Below, one piece after another: positions 1 through 9,055 of a stretch of 64,000 nt of DNA. Position numbers and translations under genes: made by a program. The notes under the pieces are model-generated. The model saw nothing but the letters and a program-made list of their open reading frames with translations, ran no database searches and had not been told where the DNA came from. Source of the stretch: Acinetobacter tjernbergiae DSM 14971 = CIP 107465. GTDB taxonomy: Bacteria; Pseudomonadota; Gammaproteobacteria; Pseudomonadales; Moraxellaceae. How positions within the stretch are numbered: the stretch's first letter is position 1; each line of letters opens with the position of its first letter. The stretch is taken from positions 28,398 through 92,397 of the forward strand of contig NZ_KB894370.1 of assembly GCF_000374425.1 (NCBI RefSeq), in the 5' to 3' direction.

Positions 1-21
1 TTTAAATAGTTTGGAACGACT

Positions 22-1341
22 ATGAATAGAGGGATCAATCAATTTAAAAGGCAAGCATGCAAGTACCCATATTTAATGTATTTAAGTGTCTTATTTGCTA
101 CGAGTTCAGTCGAAGCAATGACTTTAGATGATGCATTTTCTGCAAGTTTGAAGTATGAAAGCCAATTAGAACTGAGTCGCCTCAGTGTTAGTCAATCTAC
201 GGCGGTACTTGGTCAAGCAACTCAACGAGATGGACTTAAAGTCAATCTCGTTGGGCAATTAGACTATGAAAAAATAGAAACGCCAACCAATGTGATGTTT
301 CCAACAGAAGGAAACCGCAGGGGGCGTAGTTTGCAGCTACAGTTAGATTATCCAATTTATACCTCTGGTCGGCATAGTTTGGGAATCGAAGTTGCGAAGA
401 ATCAGCTTTCAGCCCGTCATGAAGCCTTATCGGATCAGCGGTCTGAAACCATATTGAATACGGTGATGGTCTATACCGATGTGCTTAAAAAGACAGCTAT
501 TTTAGAACTTAGAAAGAAAACCATGTCTAATCTTCAGCGTTCTTTATATGAATCACAACGGCGGTTTGATGTCGGCATGATTACACGCGCAGATTTGGCT
601 CAAGTTTTAGCTCAAGTTGCTCAGGGGCAAGCGGATATTACGCAAGCTCAATCCAATCTGACCATTAGTGAAGCACAATTCTATCAAATCACTGGGGTAA
701 CAGCTGATAATTTGGCCGCAATCAATCAATTGCCAAGCATAACCAATAACGTGGATGACATTCTATCGAAAACCAAGAACCATCCTGCTTTGATACAAGC
801 GAAATATGAAAAGCAAGCGGCAGAAAAGCAATATGCTTTAACCAAAAGAGAACTGTGGCCGACGGTGATGCTCACCAGTAAGCTTGGTACTCAACATGCA
901 GCAACCAATATTGGCTCAGAAAGTAATAGTTATATGGTCGGTGTTCAGTTAAATGTACCGCTATATGATGATGGACTTAATCGTGCAAATATCAATAAAG
1001 CCCAAGTTGATATTGAACTTGCAAATCAAAAAATTAAAAGTTTGGAATTAGATCTAAATCAGCGTATCCGTACCACTTACGCACAACTTCAAACCATTCG
1101 TCAAAATAAAGATGCACTGCAAAATGCAATTGATGCTGCTTCAATCGCATTTGTATATACCCGTAAAGAATTTGAGTTGGGTACCAAAACAACCTTCGAT
1201 TTACTCAATACCGAACAAAAATTATTGGATGTGCAGACTCAAAAAACCGTCAATCAACAAGATGAAGTTGTATTTGTATATCAGCTACTCGATCAGATGG
1301 GAAATTTAAACGATTTGGTGTCTGTTCCACATCATCAATAG
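22..1341 (+). CDS. TolC-family outer membrane channel protein
   Basis: Outer-membrane trimeric duct of the TolC family, used as the exit channel of type I secretion or drug-efflux machines. The first ~33 residues look like a signal peptide (basic start, a hydrophobic LMYLSVLFA stretch, Ala before MTLDDAF). The mature protein has two long helical halves rich in Gln, Ala and Asn (about 40-215 and 255-425), as expected for OEP repeats. Its 439 residues are normal for the family. No membrane-fusion protein or ABC ATPase lies in the window, so a partner would be upstream of base 1. The next gene starts 11 nt after its stop, which suggests co-transcription. The class is clear; the exported substrate is unknown. 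Confidence 0.9.
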   Translation: MNRGINQFKRQACKYPYLMYLSVLFATSSVEAMTLDDAFSASLKYESQLELSRLSVSQSTAVLGQATQRDGLKVNLVGQLDYEKIETPTNVMFPTEGNRRGRSLQLQLDYPIYTSGRHSLGIEVAKNQLSARHEALSDQRSETILNTVMVYTDVLKKTAILELRKKTMSNLQRSLYESQRRFDVGMITRADLAQVLAQVAQGQADITQAQSNLTISEAQFYQITGVTADNLAAINQLPSITNNVDDILSKTKNHPALIQAKYEKQAAEKQYALTKRELWPTVMLTSKLGTQHAATNIGSESNSYMVGVQLNVPLYDDGLNRANINKAQVDIELANQKIKSLELDLNQRIRTTYAQLQTIRQNKDALQNAIDAASIAFVYTRKEFELGTKTTFDLLNTEQKLLDVQTQKTVNQQDEVVFVYQLLDQMGNLNDLVSVPHHQ

Positions 1342-1352
1342 GTGAATAATCA

Positions 1353-2519
1353 ATGAAAATAGATTCAGTGCAACAATCCCAAAATAACCTCATTACACGT
1401 GAGGCAGTGCTTGAAGACGATCAGGGATTGAGAGAACTCATCGCTGTTCCGATGACAACCCGAGGTGTCCAAATCAGTTTTCAACGTGAGCCGAGTTATT
1501 TTAAAGCCTCCGACATCCTGTATAGACATAAATTACATGTTGTGATCGAGGATACCGAACAGCGGAAAAAAGTAGCCTGTTATAGCAATGGTTATCGACC
1601 GTGTTATATCAATAGACAAATACAGAGTCTAAGATATGCCAGCGATCTACGTGTTGATCAAAACTATAGAGGAAAATCTTTGGTTAAGATTTTAGGTGCT
1701 CATGTGAAAATCAGCATGTATGAGCCTAATTTTAGCCAAATGATTATTTTCAATGATAATCATGCAGCTCGAGCAGCAATGCAAACAGCGAAAACAGGTA
1801 TGCCTGATTATTATGATGAAGGCTTTATCGAAACTTTAACGCTGACACATTTAGGAAACAAAAGAAAAATAAAAGCTTTCTTAAAGCGCATCACTCAAAA
1901 TCCAGATAAATATCAAAATATTCAGTCTTGTGTCGCGCATGTAGAACACATTTCGGCAATGAATAACTTTATTGCCGAAATGTCCAATCATTATAATTTT
2001 ATTCCTGCTTATAACTTCGAAGAATTAGCACAAGGCCATTCATACTTTTCAGGAATTAAACTTTCAGATTTTATCTTGTATTTTCAAGATAAAAAGCTCG
2101 TTGGTATGTTTGGTTTATGGGATCAGCATGGAATTAAGCAAACCAAAATTTTGCATTACAGTCCAATAATTCGTGCACTGCGACCTATTTATAATTTTTG
2201 TACATCTGTTACGAAAAGTATGCCTTTACCGAAGTTGGGTGACTCAGTGAAATATCATGTATTACACACGGTACTATGTCACCCACAATCGCTTGTCTTA
2301 CACCATCGTATGCTCGAAGATGCCTACAAACTATCAAGAAAAATAGGTATAGGTGTTATAAGTTTTACCTTATCTCATAAAGACCCACGCTATCAACTGA
2401 ACTCATTTTATAAAGGTGAACGCCTAACAGGAATGCATGGTTTTATTAGTTTTGCTGGAGACCCTCGTGTAAATTTTGACAATAATTTGATTCCATACTT
2501 GGAAGTAGGGCGGATTTAA
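1353..2519 (+). CDS. GNAT-like N-acetyltransferase family protein
   Basis: A 388-residue protein whose N-terminal half (about 15-170) has GNAT features: an early acidic loop followed by an acetyl-CoA-loop-like segment LRVDQNYRGKSLVKIL near residue 105. The C-terminal half is a second, more divergent alpha/beta segment that may be another GNAT-like fold. No signal peptide or membrane segment is seen. It starts 11 nt after the TolC-family gene and probably shares its transcript. Substrate unknown. A link to the preceding secretion gene, such as modification of an exported product, is only an inference from position. Confidence 0.6.
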   Translation: MKIDSVQQSQNNLITREAVLEDDQGLRELIAVPMTTRGVQISFQREPSYFKASDILYRHKLHVVIEDTEQRKKVACYSNGYRPCYINRQIQSLRYASDLRVDQNYRGKSLVKILGAHVKISMYEPNFSQMIIFNDNHAARAAMQTAKTGMPDYYDEGFIETLTLTHLGNKRKIKAFLKRITQNPDKYQNIQSCVAHVEHISAMNNFIAEMSNHYNFIPAYNFEELAQGHSYFSGIKLSDFILYFQDKKLVGMFGLWDQHGIKQTKILHYSPIIRALRPIYNFCTSVTKSMPLPKLGDSVKYHVLHTVLCHPQSLVLHHRMLEDAYKLSRKIGIGVISFTLSHKDPRYQLNSFYKGERLTGMHGFISFAGDPRVNFDNNLIPYLEVGRI

Positions 2520-2553
2520 TTGTTCATAAATAGGCTAGAAAAACAGACAAAAG

Positions 2554-2582
2554 TTATCAATTACATAAAATACTTCTATAAT
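2554..2582 (+). promoter_or_regulatory. Probable sigma-70 promoter of the OsmC-YcaO gene
   Basis: A -35-like TTATCA at 2554-2559 and a perfect -10 TATAAT at 2577-2582 are separated by 17 nt. This gives a leader of about 150 nt before the ATG at 2739. No other gene lies downstream that it could serve. Confidence 0.6.
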
Positions 2583-2596
2583 AGCGCCCATTATGA

Positions 2597-2720
2597 CTAG
2601 AGTCAGTTTTTTGTTCAGATGAATGAATGACTCTAGCTACTCTTTTTAAATCAATTTCTTATCCGCGATTCGGGTTATTGATCAATATTTGAAATTTTAT
2701 GTGTCTATGCTGACACATAA
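2597..2720 (+). promoter_or_regulatory. Structured 5' leader with two perfect inverted repeats
   Basis: Two separate hairpins can form in the leader of the OsmC-YcaO gene. The first pairs CTAGAGTCA (2597-2605) with TGACTCTAG (2628-2636), 9 bp with a 22-nt loop. The second pairs TTATGTGTC (2697-2705) with GACACATAA (2712-2720), 9 bp with a 6-nt loop, ending about 9 nt before the Shine-Dalgarno AGGTG (2730-2734). The second is placed so that it could affect ribosome access or bind a regulator. I do not recognise a known riboswitch class. Confidence 0.45.
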
Positions 2721-2738
2721 GAATATTTAGGTGCCAGC

Positions 2739-4943
2739 ATGGAAATCAAGGTTAATTATCTCGACAATCTTCGACAAGAAGCCAAGTTCGATGATTTTAC
2801 AGTTATCGCTGACCAACCCATTCGTTATAAAGGTGATGGTTCTGCACCGGGTCCATTTGACTACTTTTTAGCATCATCAGCATTATGTGCAGCTTACTTC
2901 GTTAAAGTATATTGTGCAGCTCGTGATATTCCGACAGATAATATTCGTTTGTCACAAAACAATATTGTTGATCCTGAAAACCGTTATAAACAAATTTTCA
3001 AAATTCAAGTTGAACTACCCGCTGATATTTCTGAAAAAGACCGTCAAGGCATCTTACGCTCTATTGATCGTTGTACCGTTAAAAAAGTAATTCAAACGGG
3101 TCCTGAATTTATCATTGAAGAAGTTGAAAGTATTGATGCGGATGCACAAGCGCTGTTGATGCCAAGTCTGACTTCAGCAAGCAGCACTTATATCGCAGGG
3201 AAAGATTTACCACTAGAAGAAACCATTGCCAACATGTCTGGTATTTTGGCGAATCTAGGAATGAAGATCGAAATTGCATCTTGGCGTAATATTGTTCCAA
3301 ATGTTTGGTCTTTACATATCCGTGATGCACAATCACCAATGTGCTTTACCAATGGTAAAGGCTCTACCAAAGAAAGTGCTTTGGCATCAGCTTTAGGTGA
3401 GTTCATTGAACGCTTGAACTGTAACTTTTTCTATAATGATCAGTTCTGGGGTGAAGAAATTGCCAATGCAGAATTTGTACATTATCCAGACGAAAAGTGG
3501 TTCAAACCGGGCCCGAAAGGTAAATTACCAAAAGAAATTTTGGATGAATATTGCCTTGAAATTTACAACCCAGATAATGAATTACTAGGTACGCATTTAT
3601 ATGATACCAACTCAGGAAATACAGAGCGGGGTATTTGTTCGTTGCCATTTGTGCGTCAGTCAGATCAGGAAGTTGTGTATTTCCCATCGAATCTGATTGA
3701 GAATTTGTACCTGAGTAATGGAATGAGTGCAGGTAATACTTTAGCCGAAGCACAAGTTCAATGTTTATCTGAGATTTTTGAGCGTGCTGTCAAACGTGAA
3801 ATTTTAGAAGGTGAAATTGCTTTACCTGATGTACCTCAAGAAGTATTAGCAAAATACCCAAGTATTGTGGCGGGCATCCAAGGTTTAGAAGAACAAGGTT
3901 TTCCTGTTTTAGTGAAAGATGCTTCATTGGGCGGTGATTTCCCAGTGATGTGTGTGACACTGATGAACCCACGCACGGGAGGTGTTTTTGCCTCATTTGG
4001 CGCACATCCAAGCTTTGAAATTGCGTTGGAACGTAGCCTAACCGAACTCTTACAAGGGCGTAGTTTTGAAGGTTTAAATGATCTTCCTCAACCAACCTTC
4101 CAAAGTGAAGCAGTCACTGAACCAAATAATTTTGTTGAACACTTTATTGACTCAAGTGGCTTAGTTTCATGGCGTTTCTTTAGTGCAAAATCAGACTATG
4201 ACTTTGTCGAGTGGGATTTCACCAATGATGGTGAAAACTCAAATGAAGAAGAAGCGTCTGAATTGTTTGGCATTTTGGAAGAAATGGGCAAAGAAGTATA
4301 TATGGCTGTCTATGAGCATTTAGGTGCAACAGCATGTCGTATCTTAGTTCCAGATTATTCTGAAATTTATTTGGTCGAAGATTTAATTTGGGATAACACC
4401 AATAAAGCGTTGGCATTCCGTGAAGACATTTTAAATTTGCATCGCTTGGATCAAACTCAACTTGAAGCTTTGGTCGAACGTTTAGAAGAATGTGAATTAG
4501 ATGACTATACTGAAATCGCGACCTTGATTGGCATTGAGTTTGATGACAATACCGTGTGGGGACAGTTGACTATTCTTGAGCTCAAACTATTGATCTATAT
4601 TGCATTAGAACAGTTTGAAGAAGCCAAGGAGCTAGTTGAAACCTTCTTACAATACAACACCAATACCGTTGAACGTGGATTATTCTATCAATGCATGAAC
4701 GTAGTACTTGAAGTATTGCTCGATGATGAGATGGAATTAGAAGATTATGAAACGAATTTCCGTCGTATGTTTGGTAATGAACGTATGGATGCAGTCATCG
4801 GATCTGTAGAAGGAAATGTTCGTTTTTATGGTCTCACACCAACAAGTATGAAACTTGAAGGGCTTGATCGCCATTTACGTTTGATTGATAGCTATAAGAA
4901 ATTGCATCAAGCGCGTGCAAAGGCTGTCGGAGTAGCGGTGTAA
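2739..4943 (+). CDS. OsmC domain / YcaO domain fusion protein
   Basis: The first ~130 residues are an OsmC/Ohr-like domain (YKGDGSAPGPFDYFLASSALCAAYFVKVYC; the two Cys may be redox-active). From about residue 170 to 560 there is a YcaO domain, the ATP-dependent fold that activates amide backbones, with conserved segments such as FTNGKGSTKESALASALGEF and SLTELLQGR. The C-terminal part is helical and Glu-rich, like the TPR-like tail of E. coli YcaO. E. coli YcaO is linked to RimO methylthiolation of ribosomal protein S12. The fused OsmC domain suggests a role in sulfur or peroxide chemistry, but this is inference. The start at 2739 has an AGGTG Shine-Dalgarno. The gene stands alone, with a terminator just after it. 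Confidence 0.85.
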   Translation: MEIKVNYLDNLRQEAKFDDFTVIADQPIRYKGDGSAPGPFDYFLASSALCAAYFVKVYCAARDIPTDNIRLSQNNIVDPENRYKQIFKIQVELPADISEKDRQGILRSIDRCTVKKVIQTGPEFIIEEVESIDADAQALLMPSLTSASSTYIAGKDLPLEETIANMSGILANLGMKIEIASWRNIVPNVWSLHIRDAQSPMCFTNGKGSTKESALASALGEFIERLNCNFFYNDQFWGEEIANAEFVHYPDEKWFKPGPKGKLPKEILDEYCLEIYNPDNELLGTHLYDTNSGNTERGICSLPFVRQSDQEVVYFPSNLIENLYLSNGMSAGNTLAEAQVQCLSEIFERAVKREILEGEIALPDVPQEVLAKYPSIVAGIQGLEEQGFPVLVKDASLGGDFPVMCVTLMNPRTGGVFASFGAHPSFEIALERSLTELLQGRSFEGLNDLPQPTFQSEAVTEPNNFVEHFIDSSGLVSWRFFSAKSDYDFVEWDFTNDGENSNEEEASELFGILEEMGKEVYMAVYEHLGATACRILVPDYSEIYLVEDLIWDNTNKALAFREDILNLHRLDQTQLEALVERLEECELDDYTEIATLIGIEFDDNTVWGQLTILELKLLIYIALEQFEEAKELVETFLQYNTNTVERGLFYQCMNVVLEVLLDDEMELEDYETNFRRMFGNERMDAVIGSVEGNVRFYGLTPTSMKLEGLDRHLRLIDSYKKLHQARAKAVGVAV

Positions 4944-4969
4944 ATACAAGCTAAACGTTGAACCTTTAA

Positions 4970-4997
4970 AAAGTGCATGTTGATCATGCACTTTTTT
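4970..4997 (+). terminator. Rho-independent terminator after the OsmC-YcaO gene
   Basis: AAAGTGCATG (4970-4979), loop TTGAT, CATGCACTTT (4985-4994), followed by a run of T. It lies 27 nt after the stop codon. Confidence 0.9.
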
Positions 4998-5168
4998 ATT
5001 GTAAAAGTATTAAGAATTTGTAATTTAATAAGAAATATTTTAAGAGAAAATAAAAGTTATATTCAGATATATGTTAGTTTTTTTAAAAAAAGCATCGCTT
5101 CATAAGTTAGATCGTCTTTTAAATTTTCCTAATTCATAAAAATATGTGAATAAAGTACCTAAAATGGG

Positions 5169-5199
5169 TTGACATTAAAGTTCACTTTAATCTTAAAGT
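5169..5199 (+). promoter_or_regulatory. MerR-type promoter P1 with 19-nt spacer and dyad operator
   Basis: TTGACA at 5169-5174 and TAAAGT at 5194-5199 are separated by 19 nt. The spacer carries the near-palindrome TTAAAGTTCACTTTAA. A long 19-20 nt spacer with a central dyad is the signature of promoters activated by MerR-family proteins. It drives the old-yellow-enzyme gene starting at 5228. Three more copies lie at 8898, 9893 and 13454. Confidence 0.85.
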
Positions 5200-5227
5200 A
5201 AAACCATACAAAATGAGGGCACAAGAA

Positions 5228-6466
5228 ATGAATATGTTTGAAAGACTGGTTTTCCCAAATGGTTCTCGTATTCCAAACCGCATTGCAAAAGCGGCAATGG
5301 AAGAAAATATGGCTGATCTAAACCATGCGCCATCAGAAGCATTAATGCGTTTATATCAAGCATGGGCAGATGGCGGTGTTGGTTTAATCATTACTGGAAA
5401 TATAATGGTAGATCGTCGTGCAATGACTGGACCGGGTGGTGTGGTATTGGAAGATGAAAAATATTTAGACACCTTTAAACGTTGGGCACAAATTGGGCGC
5501 TCTAAAGGTGCTCAAGTTTGGCTGCAAATCAATCATCCCGGTCGACAAATGCAATCAAATTTGGGACAACAAACTTGGGCACCATCAGCTGTTGCATTAG
5601 ATCTAGGCAAAATGTCTAATCGCTTCAATCTTCCGATTGAAATGACGCAAGAGATGATTGAGGAGGTGATTCAACGTTTTGCCAATACTGCGCGTTTAGG
5701 TGAAAAAGCAGGATTTAATGGTGTGGAAATCCATGCTGCACATGGTTATTTACTTAGTCAGTTTTTATCACCACTAAGTAACAAACGCCAAGATCAATGG
5801 GGTGGCTCTCTAGAAAATCGTGCTCGCATTTTGATTGAAATCGTAAAAGCAGTTAGGGCAGTCGTGTCAGAAAAATTTACGGTAGCCGTTAAATTGAATT
5901 CTGCCGATTTTCAGCGTGGTGGCTTCAGTGCAGAAGATGCCCAACAAGTAGTGAAAATGTTAAACGAACTATCTGTAGATTTGGTTGAGCTTTCAGGTGG
6001 AAGTTATGAAGCACCTGCAATGCAAGGTCAAGCTAGAGATGGACGAACCTTAGCGCGAGAAGCCTATTTTTTAGAGTTTGCCCAAGAGATTCGTAAAGTC
6101 GCGAAAATGCCAGTCATGGTAACAGGTGGAATTCGTCGTAAACAGGTTGCTGAACAAGTGATTGCAAGTGGTGTAGATATGGTTGGAATTGCCACAGCTT
6201 TGGCAATCGATCCCAATTTACCAAACCAATGGAAACAAGGTCAAAATATTGCACCAGAGCTAAGACCTATTACTTGGGAAAATAAAACGCTCGCTTCACT
6301 TGCCAATATGGCGACAGTAAAATTCCAGTTGCGTAAACTGAGTTTAGGTAAAAAAACCAATTCCAAAGTTTCACCTTTATGGGCATTGATTTTACAGCAA
6401 GCTGCGATGGCATGTCGTACTCGCCAATATAAAAACAATATGCGTAATTATATTGCGTATCAATAA
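5228..6466 (+). CDS. NADH:flavin oxidoreductase (old yellow enzyme family), paralogue 1
   Basis: FMN-dependent TIM-barrel oxidoreductase that would reduce activated C=C bonds. It keeps the family motif HAAHGYLLSQFLSPLSN and the WGGSLENRARI segment near residues 175-215, plus a phosphate-binding GGIRRK loop later. I place the start at ATG 5228 (protein begins MNMFERLVF) because GAGGG sits 8-9 nt before it; an in-frame ATG at 5213 has no ribosome site. It lies just behind MerR-type promoter P1 and 12 nt before the next gene, so the two form an operon. A paralogue sits at 17948. Physiological substrate unknown; an electrophilic enone or quinone is plausible from the family. Confidence 0.87.
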   Translation: MNMFERLVFPNGSRIPNRIAKAAMEENMADLNHAPSEALMRLYQAWADGGVGLIITGNIMVDRRAMTGPGGVVLEDEKYLDTFKRWAQIGRSKGAQVWLQINHPGRQMQSNLGQQTWAPSAVALDLGKMSNRFNLPIEMTQEMIEEVIQRFANTARLGEKAGFNGVEIHAAHGYLLSQFLSPLSNKRQDQWGGSLENRARILIEIVKAVRAVVSEKFTVAVKLNSADFQRGGFSAEDAQQVVKMLNELSVDLVELSGGSYEAPAMQGQARDGRTLAREAYFLEFAQEIRKVAKMPVMVTGGIRRKQVAEQVIASGVDMVGIATALAIDPNLPNQWKQGQNIAPELRPITWENKTLASLANMATVKFQLRKLSLGKKTNSKVSPLWALILQQAAMACRTRQYKNNMRNYIAYQ

Positions 6467-6478
6467 CAGAGATTTCAT

Positions 6479-7546
6479 ATGACAAATACGAACAATTTAA
6501 ATTGGATGGTATACGGCGCAAATGGTTATACGGGTGAGCTAATTGCCCGAGAGGCTGTGCGACAAGGGCTAAAACCTATCTTGGCGGGACGCAATCAAGC
6601 GAAAGTGGCTGAATTAGCTCAGGAACTTGGTCTTGAATTCCGTGCCTTTGGGCTAGATGAGGTTACTCAGATCAGCAAACAATTAGAAGGTCTGCATCTA
6701 GTTATGCATTGTGCGGGGCCTTTTTCATCAACGTCAAAGCCCATGATGCAAGCATGTATTAATGCTGGTGCGCACTATTTAGATATTACAGGTGAGATTT
6801 CTGTTTTTGAACTATCACAGTCTTTAGATGCTCAAGCACAGAAAGCAAATATTGTGCTCTGTCCAGGTGTTGGGTTTGACGTTATTCCAACAGATTGTGT
6901 CGCAGCTGCACTGAAAGAGGCCTTACCAGATGCAACTCATTTGGCATTGGGTTTTGATTCTAAAACAGGGCTTTCTCCCGGAACTGCAAAAACCAGTACC
7001 GAGGGTATGGCTGATGGTGGCAAAGTTCGTAAAGATGGAAAAATCATTACAGTACCTTTAGCACACCATGTTCGCCAGATTGATTTTGGTGATGGTCAAA
7101 AGAGTGCAATGAGTGTACCTTGGGGCGATGTGGCTACGGCATTTTATACGACAGGAATTGCTAATATTGAGGTGTTTGTACCTGCATCCCCAAAAGTAAT
7201 TTTTGGTGCAAAAATGTTAAATAGCTTGCGCCCGCTATTAAAACTTCAAGTCATGCAAAAAATGATGAAATCTATAATTGGAAAATCAGTTGTTGGGCCT
7301 AATGCGGAGCTACGTGCCAAGCTCCCAACCTATGTATGGGGTGAGGCTAGAAATGCTCAAGGACATGTCAAAACAGCACGAATTCAAACTGAAAATGCTT
7401 ATAGCTTAACGGTGAATGGTGCGTTGACCGTAGTTCGTTATTTACTTGATCAAAAAGTGAAAGGTGGAACATATACGCCAGCCAAATTGATGGGTTATCA
7501 ACTCGTAACCCAAATCAAAGGTTCAGGTGCATTGATTGTTACTTAA
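6479..7546 (+). CDS. Saccharopine dehydrogenase-like / trans-acting enoyl reductase-like NAD(P)-binding protein
   Basis: The N-terminus is a Rossmann fold (VYGANGYTGELIAREAVRQG, residues ~11-30), followed by the saccharopine-dehydrogenase-type region with CAGPFSSTSKPMM and CPGVGFDVIPTDC. The 355-residue length fits the family branch that includes mycobacterial trans-acting enoyl reductases rather than true lysine-pathway enzymes. Cytosolic. It is the second gene of the P1 operon after the old-yellow-enzyme gene, so the two reductases may act on related substrates. Exact reaction unknown. Confidence 0.75.
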   Translation: MTNTNNLNWMVYGANGYTGELIAREAVRQGLKPILAGRNQAKVAELAQELGLEFRAFGLDEVTQISKQLEGLHLVMHCAGPFSSTSKPMMQACINAGAHYLDITGEISVFELSQSLDAQAQKANIVLCPGVGFDVIPTDCVAAALKEALPDATHLALGFDSKTGLSPGTAKTSTEGMADGGKVRKDGKIITVPLAHHVRQIDFGDGQKSAMSVPWGDVATAFYTTGIANIEVFVPASPKVIFGAKMLNSLRPLLKLQVMQKMMKSIIGKSVVGPNAELRAKLPTYVWGEARNAQGHVKTARIQTENAYSLTVNGALTVVRYLLDQKVKGGTYTPAKLMGYQLVTQIKGSGALIVT

Positions 7547-7566
7547 ATAAAGTTATTTAGTTTTCT

Positions 7567-7605
7567 AGCCAAAAATATATTCTAAATGTGTTTTTGGCTT
7601 TTTTA
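7567..7605 (+). terminator. Rho-independent terminator of the P1 operon
   Basis: AGCCAAAAA (7567-7575) pairs with TTTTTGGCT (7591-7599), followed by T residues to about 7605. It ends the plus-strand operon 5228-7546. Confidence 0.8.
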
Positions 7606-7775
7606 TGAAATTTTTATAAGATTAATTTAAAATATGAAATCATAGGGATGTTTATATAAATTTTGTTTTTAGATAATTTTTTTATTTAGTAATTGGATTT
7701 AATTCAGTATAATCATAATGAAAATAATAAAGGAATAATTCTTAAAGTTTAAGATAAATATTTATGATTAATATA

Positions 7776-7803
7776 AAAGACATTCTCATCGGAGAATGTC
7801 TTT
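7776..7803 (-). terminator. Terminator of the secreted decarboxylase-like gene
   Basis: AAAGACATTCTC (7776-7787), loop ATCG, GAGAATGTCTTT (7792-7803). On the minus strand a T-rich tail follows, so it serves the gene 7827-8873. The stem is perfect over 12 bp. Confidence 0.8.
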
Positions 7804-7826
7804 CGTGAAGGATTTATTTTTTAGTC

Positions 7827-8873
7827 TTATCTTTTTATTTTATCTAAAGATGGCATCGGAATAGGCATATTCAGCGCCAATTGAGCATCTTTGACGACAT
7901 CTAAACGTAGTACTTTGTTTGCACCTAGCTCATCTATCAATTTGCTCAGAGGACCACCACTACGAACTAGCTCGACATTTTTAGGAAATAACTTTTGACC
8001 AAAAGCCAATGTATTTGATTGCACAGAAGTTTGATGCCATTGACCATCGACTTGATTAAACATCGTCTTGGTTTCAATGCGAGATTGAGGTTTGACGTTC
8101 TTAATGGTTGGTATTGGTGCAGTTAAACTGAGATCAGGTTTTCCGTCCGTATTATAGATATGTGCTTGAACCTGTTGATGATCAATTTTCATATCGATTG
8201 GCGTCAACCATTTTGGCAACTGATACCCATACACACCACGCACACGTGCAATCTCGGTATCGACAGGTAAGGCAAGTACATAACCATAATAATTATGCGT
8301 TCTCATAGAGCTTAATAATTCAGTTGAATGGAAGTAATGAGCATCTGGTTGGCGAACAACCACTGCAACAGAGACTTCATCATAGGGATCAACATCGCCA
8401 ACCGCATATGAGAAGAAAGTCAGCGAAACTAAACCATAGCCTGGAAAAGGTTGTAAAGGCTCAAGTGGAGACGGTAGTTTTGCTTTCAATTTAGAAACAG
8501 GTGCTAACATCAAAAGCTGCACATTACTGGTACGGTAATAAAAATTTGGAGACCAAACTTTTCCCACTCGTGTTTCAACTAGTTTTTTAGGAATAGTTCT
8601 AAAGTAATCAATATTTCCCGCAGCTGGGTCTTTTGCAACTTCATCTAAATTAGGATTCATCCGAAAACGATCATAATAACCACCTTTAGGCACATTGACT
8701 TTATATGGGCCAAATTCGACGACTGTAGTGGATTGCGTATTATTGCTCATTGTCTGTGCTACCGTACTAGGGGTTAAATTATTTTCTGCTGCTTGAGTAG
8801 AAATACCTAAAAATAGGCTGATTGATATTGCAGTAATAGAACGATTTAAATGAGTAAGATTAAACATGAACAT
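7827..8873 (-). CDS. Exported acetoacetate decarboxylase-like protein
   Basis: The first ~28 residues are a signal peptide (HLNRSITAISISLFLGISTQAA). The mature part resembles the acetoacetate decarboxylase fold, with the VRGVYGYQLPKWL segment around residue 215 where family members carry the conserved G-Y-x-x-P-K region. It is longer (348 aa) than the usual 240-280, with an N-terminal extension. The promoter is the MerR-type P2 and the gene is monocistronic. A shorter relative without a signal peptide is at 16262. True decarboxylase activity is not certain; many members of this superfamily act on other keto or aldol substrates. Confidence 0.75.
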   Translation of the reverse strand: MFMFNLTHLNRSITAISISLFLGISTQAAENNLTPSTVAQTMSNNTQSTTVVEFGPYKVNVPKGGYYDRFRMNPNLDEVAKDPAAGNIDYFRTIPKKLVETRVGKVWSPNFYYRTSNVQLLMLAPVSKLKAKLPSPLEPLQPFPGYGLVSLTFFSYAVGDVDPYDEVSVAVVVRQPDAHYFHSTELLSSMRTHNYYGYVLALPVDTEIARVRGVYGYQLPKWLTPIDMKIDHQQVQAHIYNTDGKPDLSLTAPIPTIKNVKPQSRIETKTMFNQVDGQWHQTSVQSNTLAFGQKLFPKNVELVRSGGPLSKLIDELGANKVLRLDVVKDAQLALNMPIPMPSLDKIKR

Positions 8874-8897
8874 ATGACTCCTATAGATCTCACTAAA

Positions 8898-8928
8898 ATG
8901 CTAAGATTAAAGTAAGGTTTAATGTCAA
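8898..8928 (-). promoter_or_regulatory. MerR-type promoter P2
   Basis: On the minus strand, TTGACA (8923-8928) and TAGCAT (8898-8903) are separated by exactly 19 nt holding TTAAACCTTACTTTAA. It has the same layout as P1, P3 and P4 and drives 7827-8873. Confidence 0.8.
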
Positions 8929-9008
8929 GCTTATTTTTAATAAAAATGAGAAAAATTAAAATTAAAATTAAAATTTTTAAAAATAAAATATTGGACACAA
9001 CTAATCAC

Positions 9009-9037
9009 AAAAACCAGATTTCGTGAATCTGGTTTTT
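9009..9037 (-). terminator. Terminator of the secreted DJ-1-like gene
   Basis: AAAAACCAGATT (9009-9020), loop TCGTG, AATCTGGTTTTT (9026-9037). The stem is perfect over 12 bp with A/T flanks on both sides, so it could work in both directions. It is 19 nt beyond the minus-strand stop at 9056. Confidence 0.85.
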
Positions 9038-9055
9038 AAATATCAATATTAAAAT

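Noticed and set aside
3790..4095. Minus-strand open frame of about 100 codons inside the OsmC-YcaO gene
   Set aside because: Lies fully opposite a well supported gene, has no ribosome site and encodes no recognisable motif; an antisense shadow.
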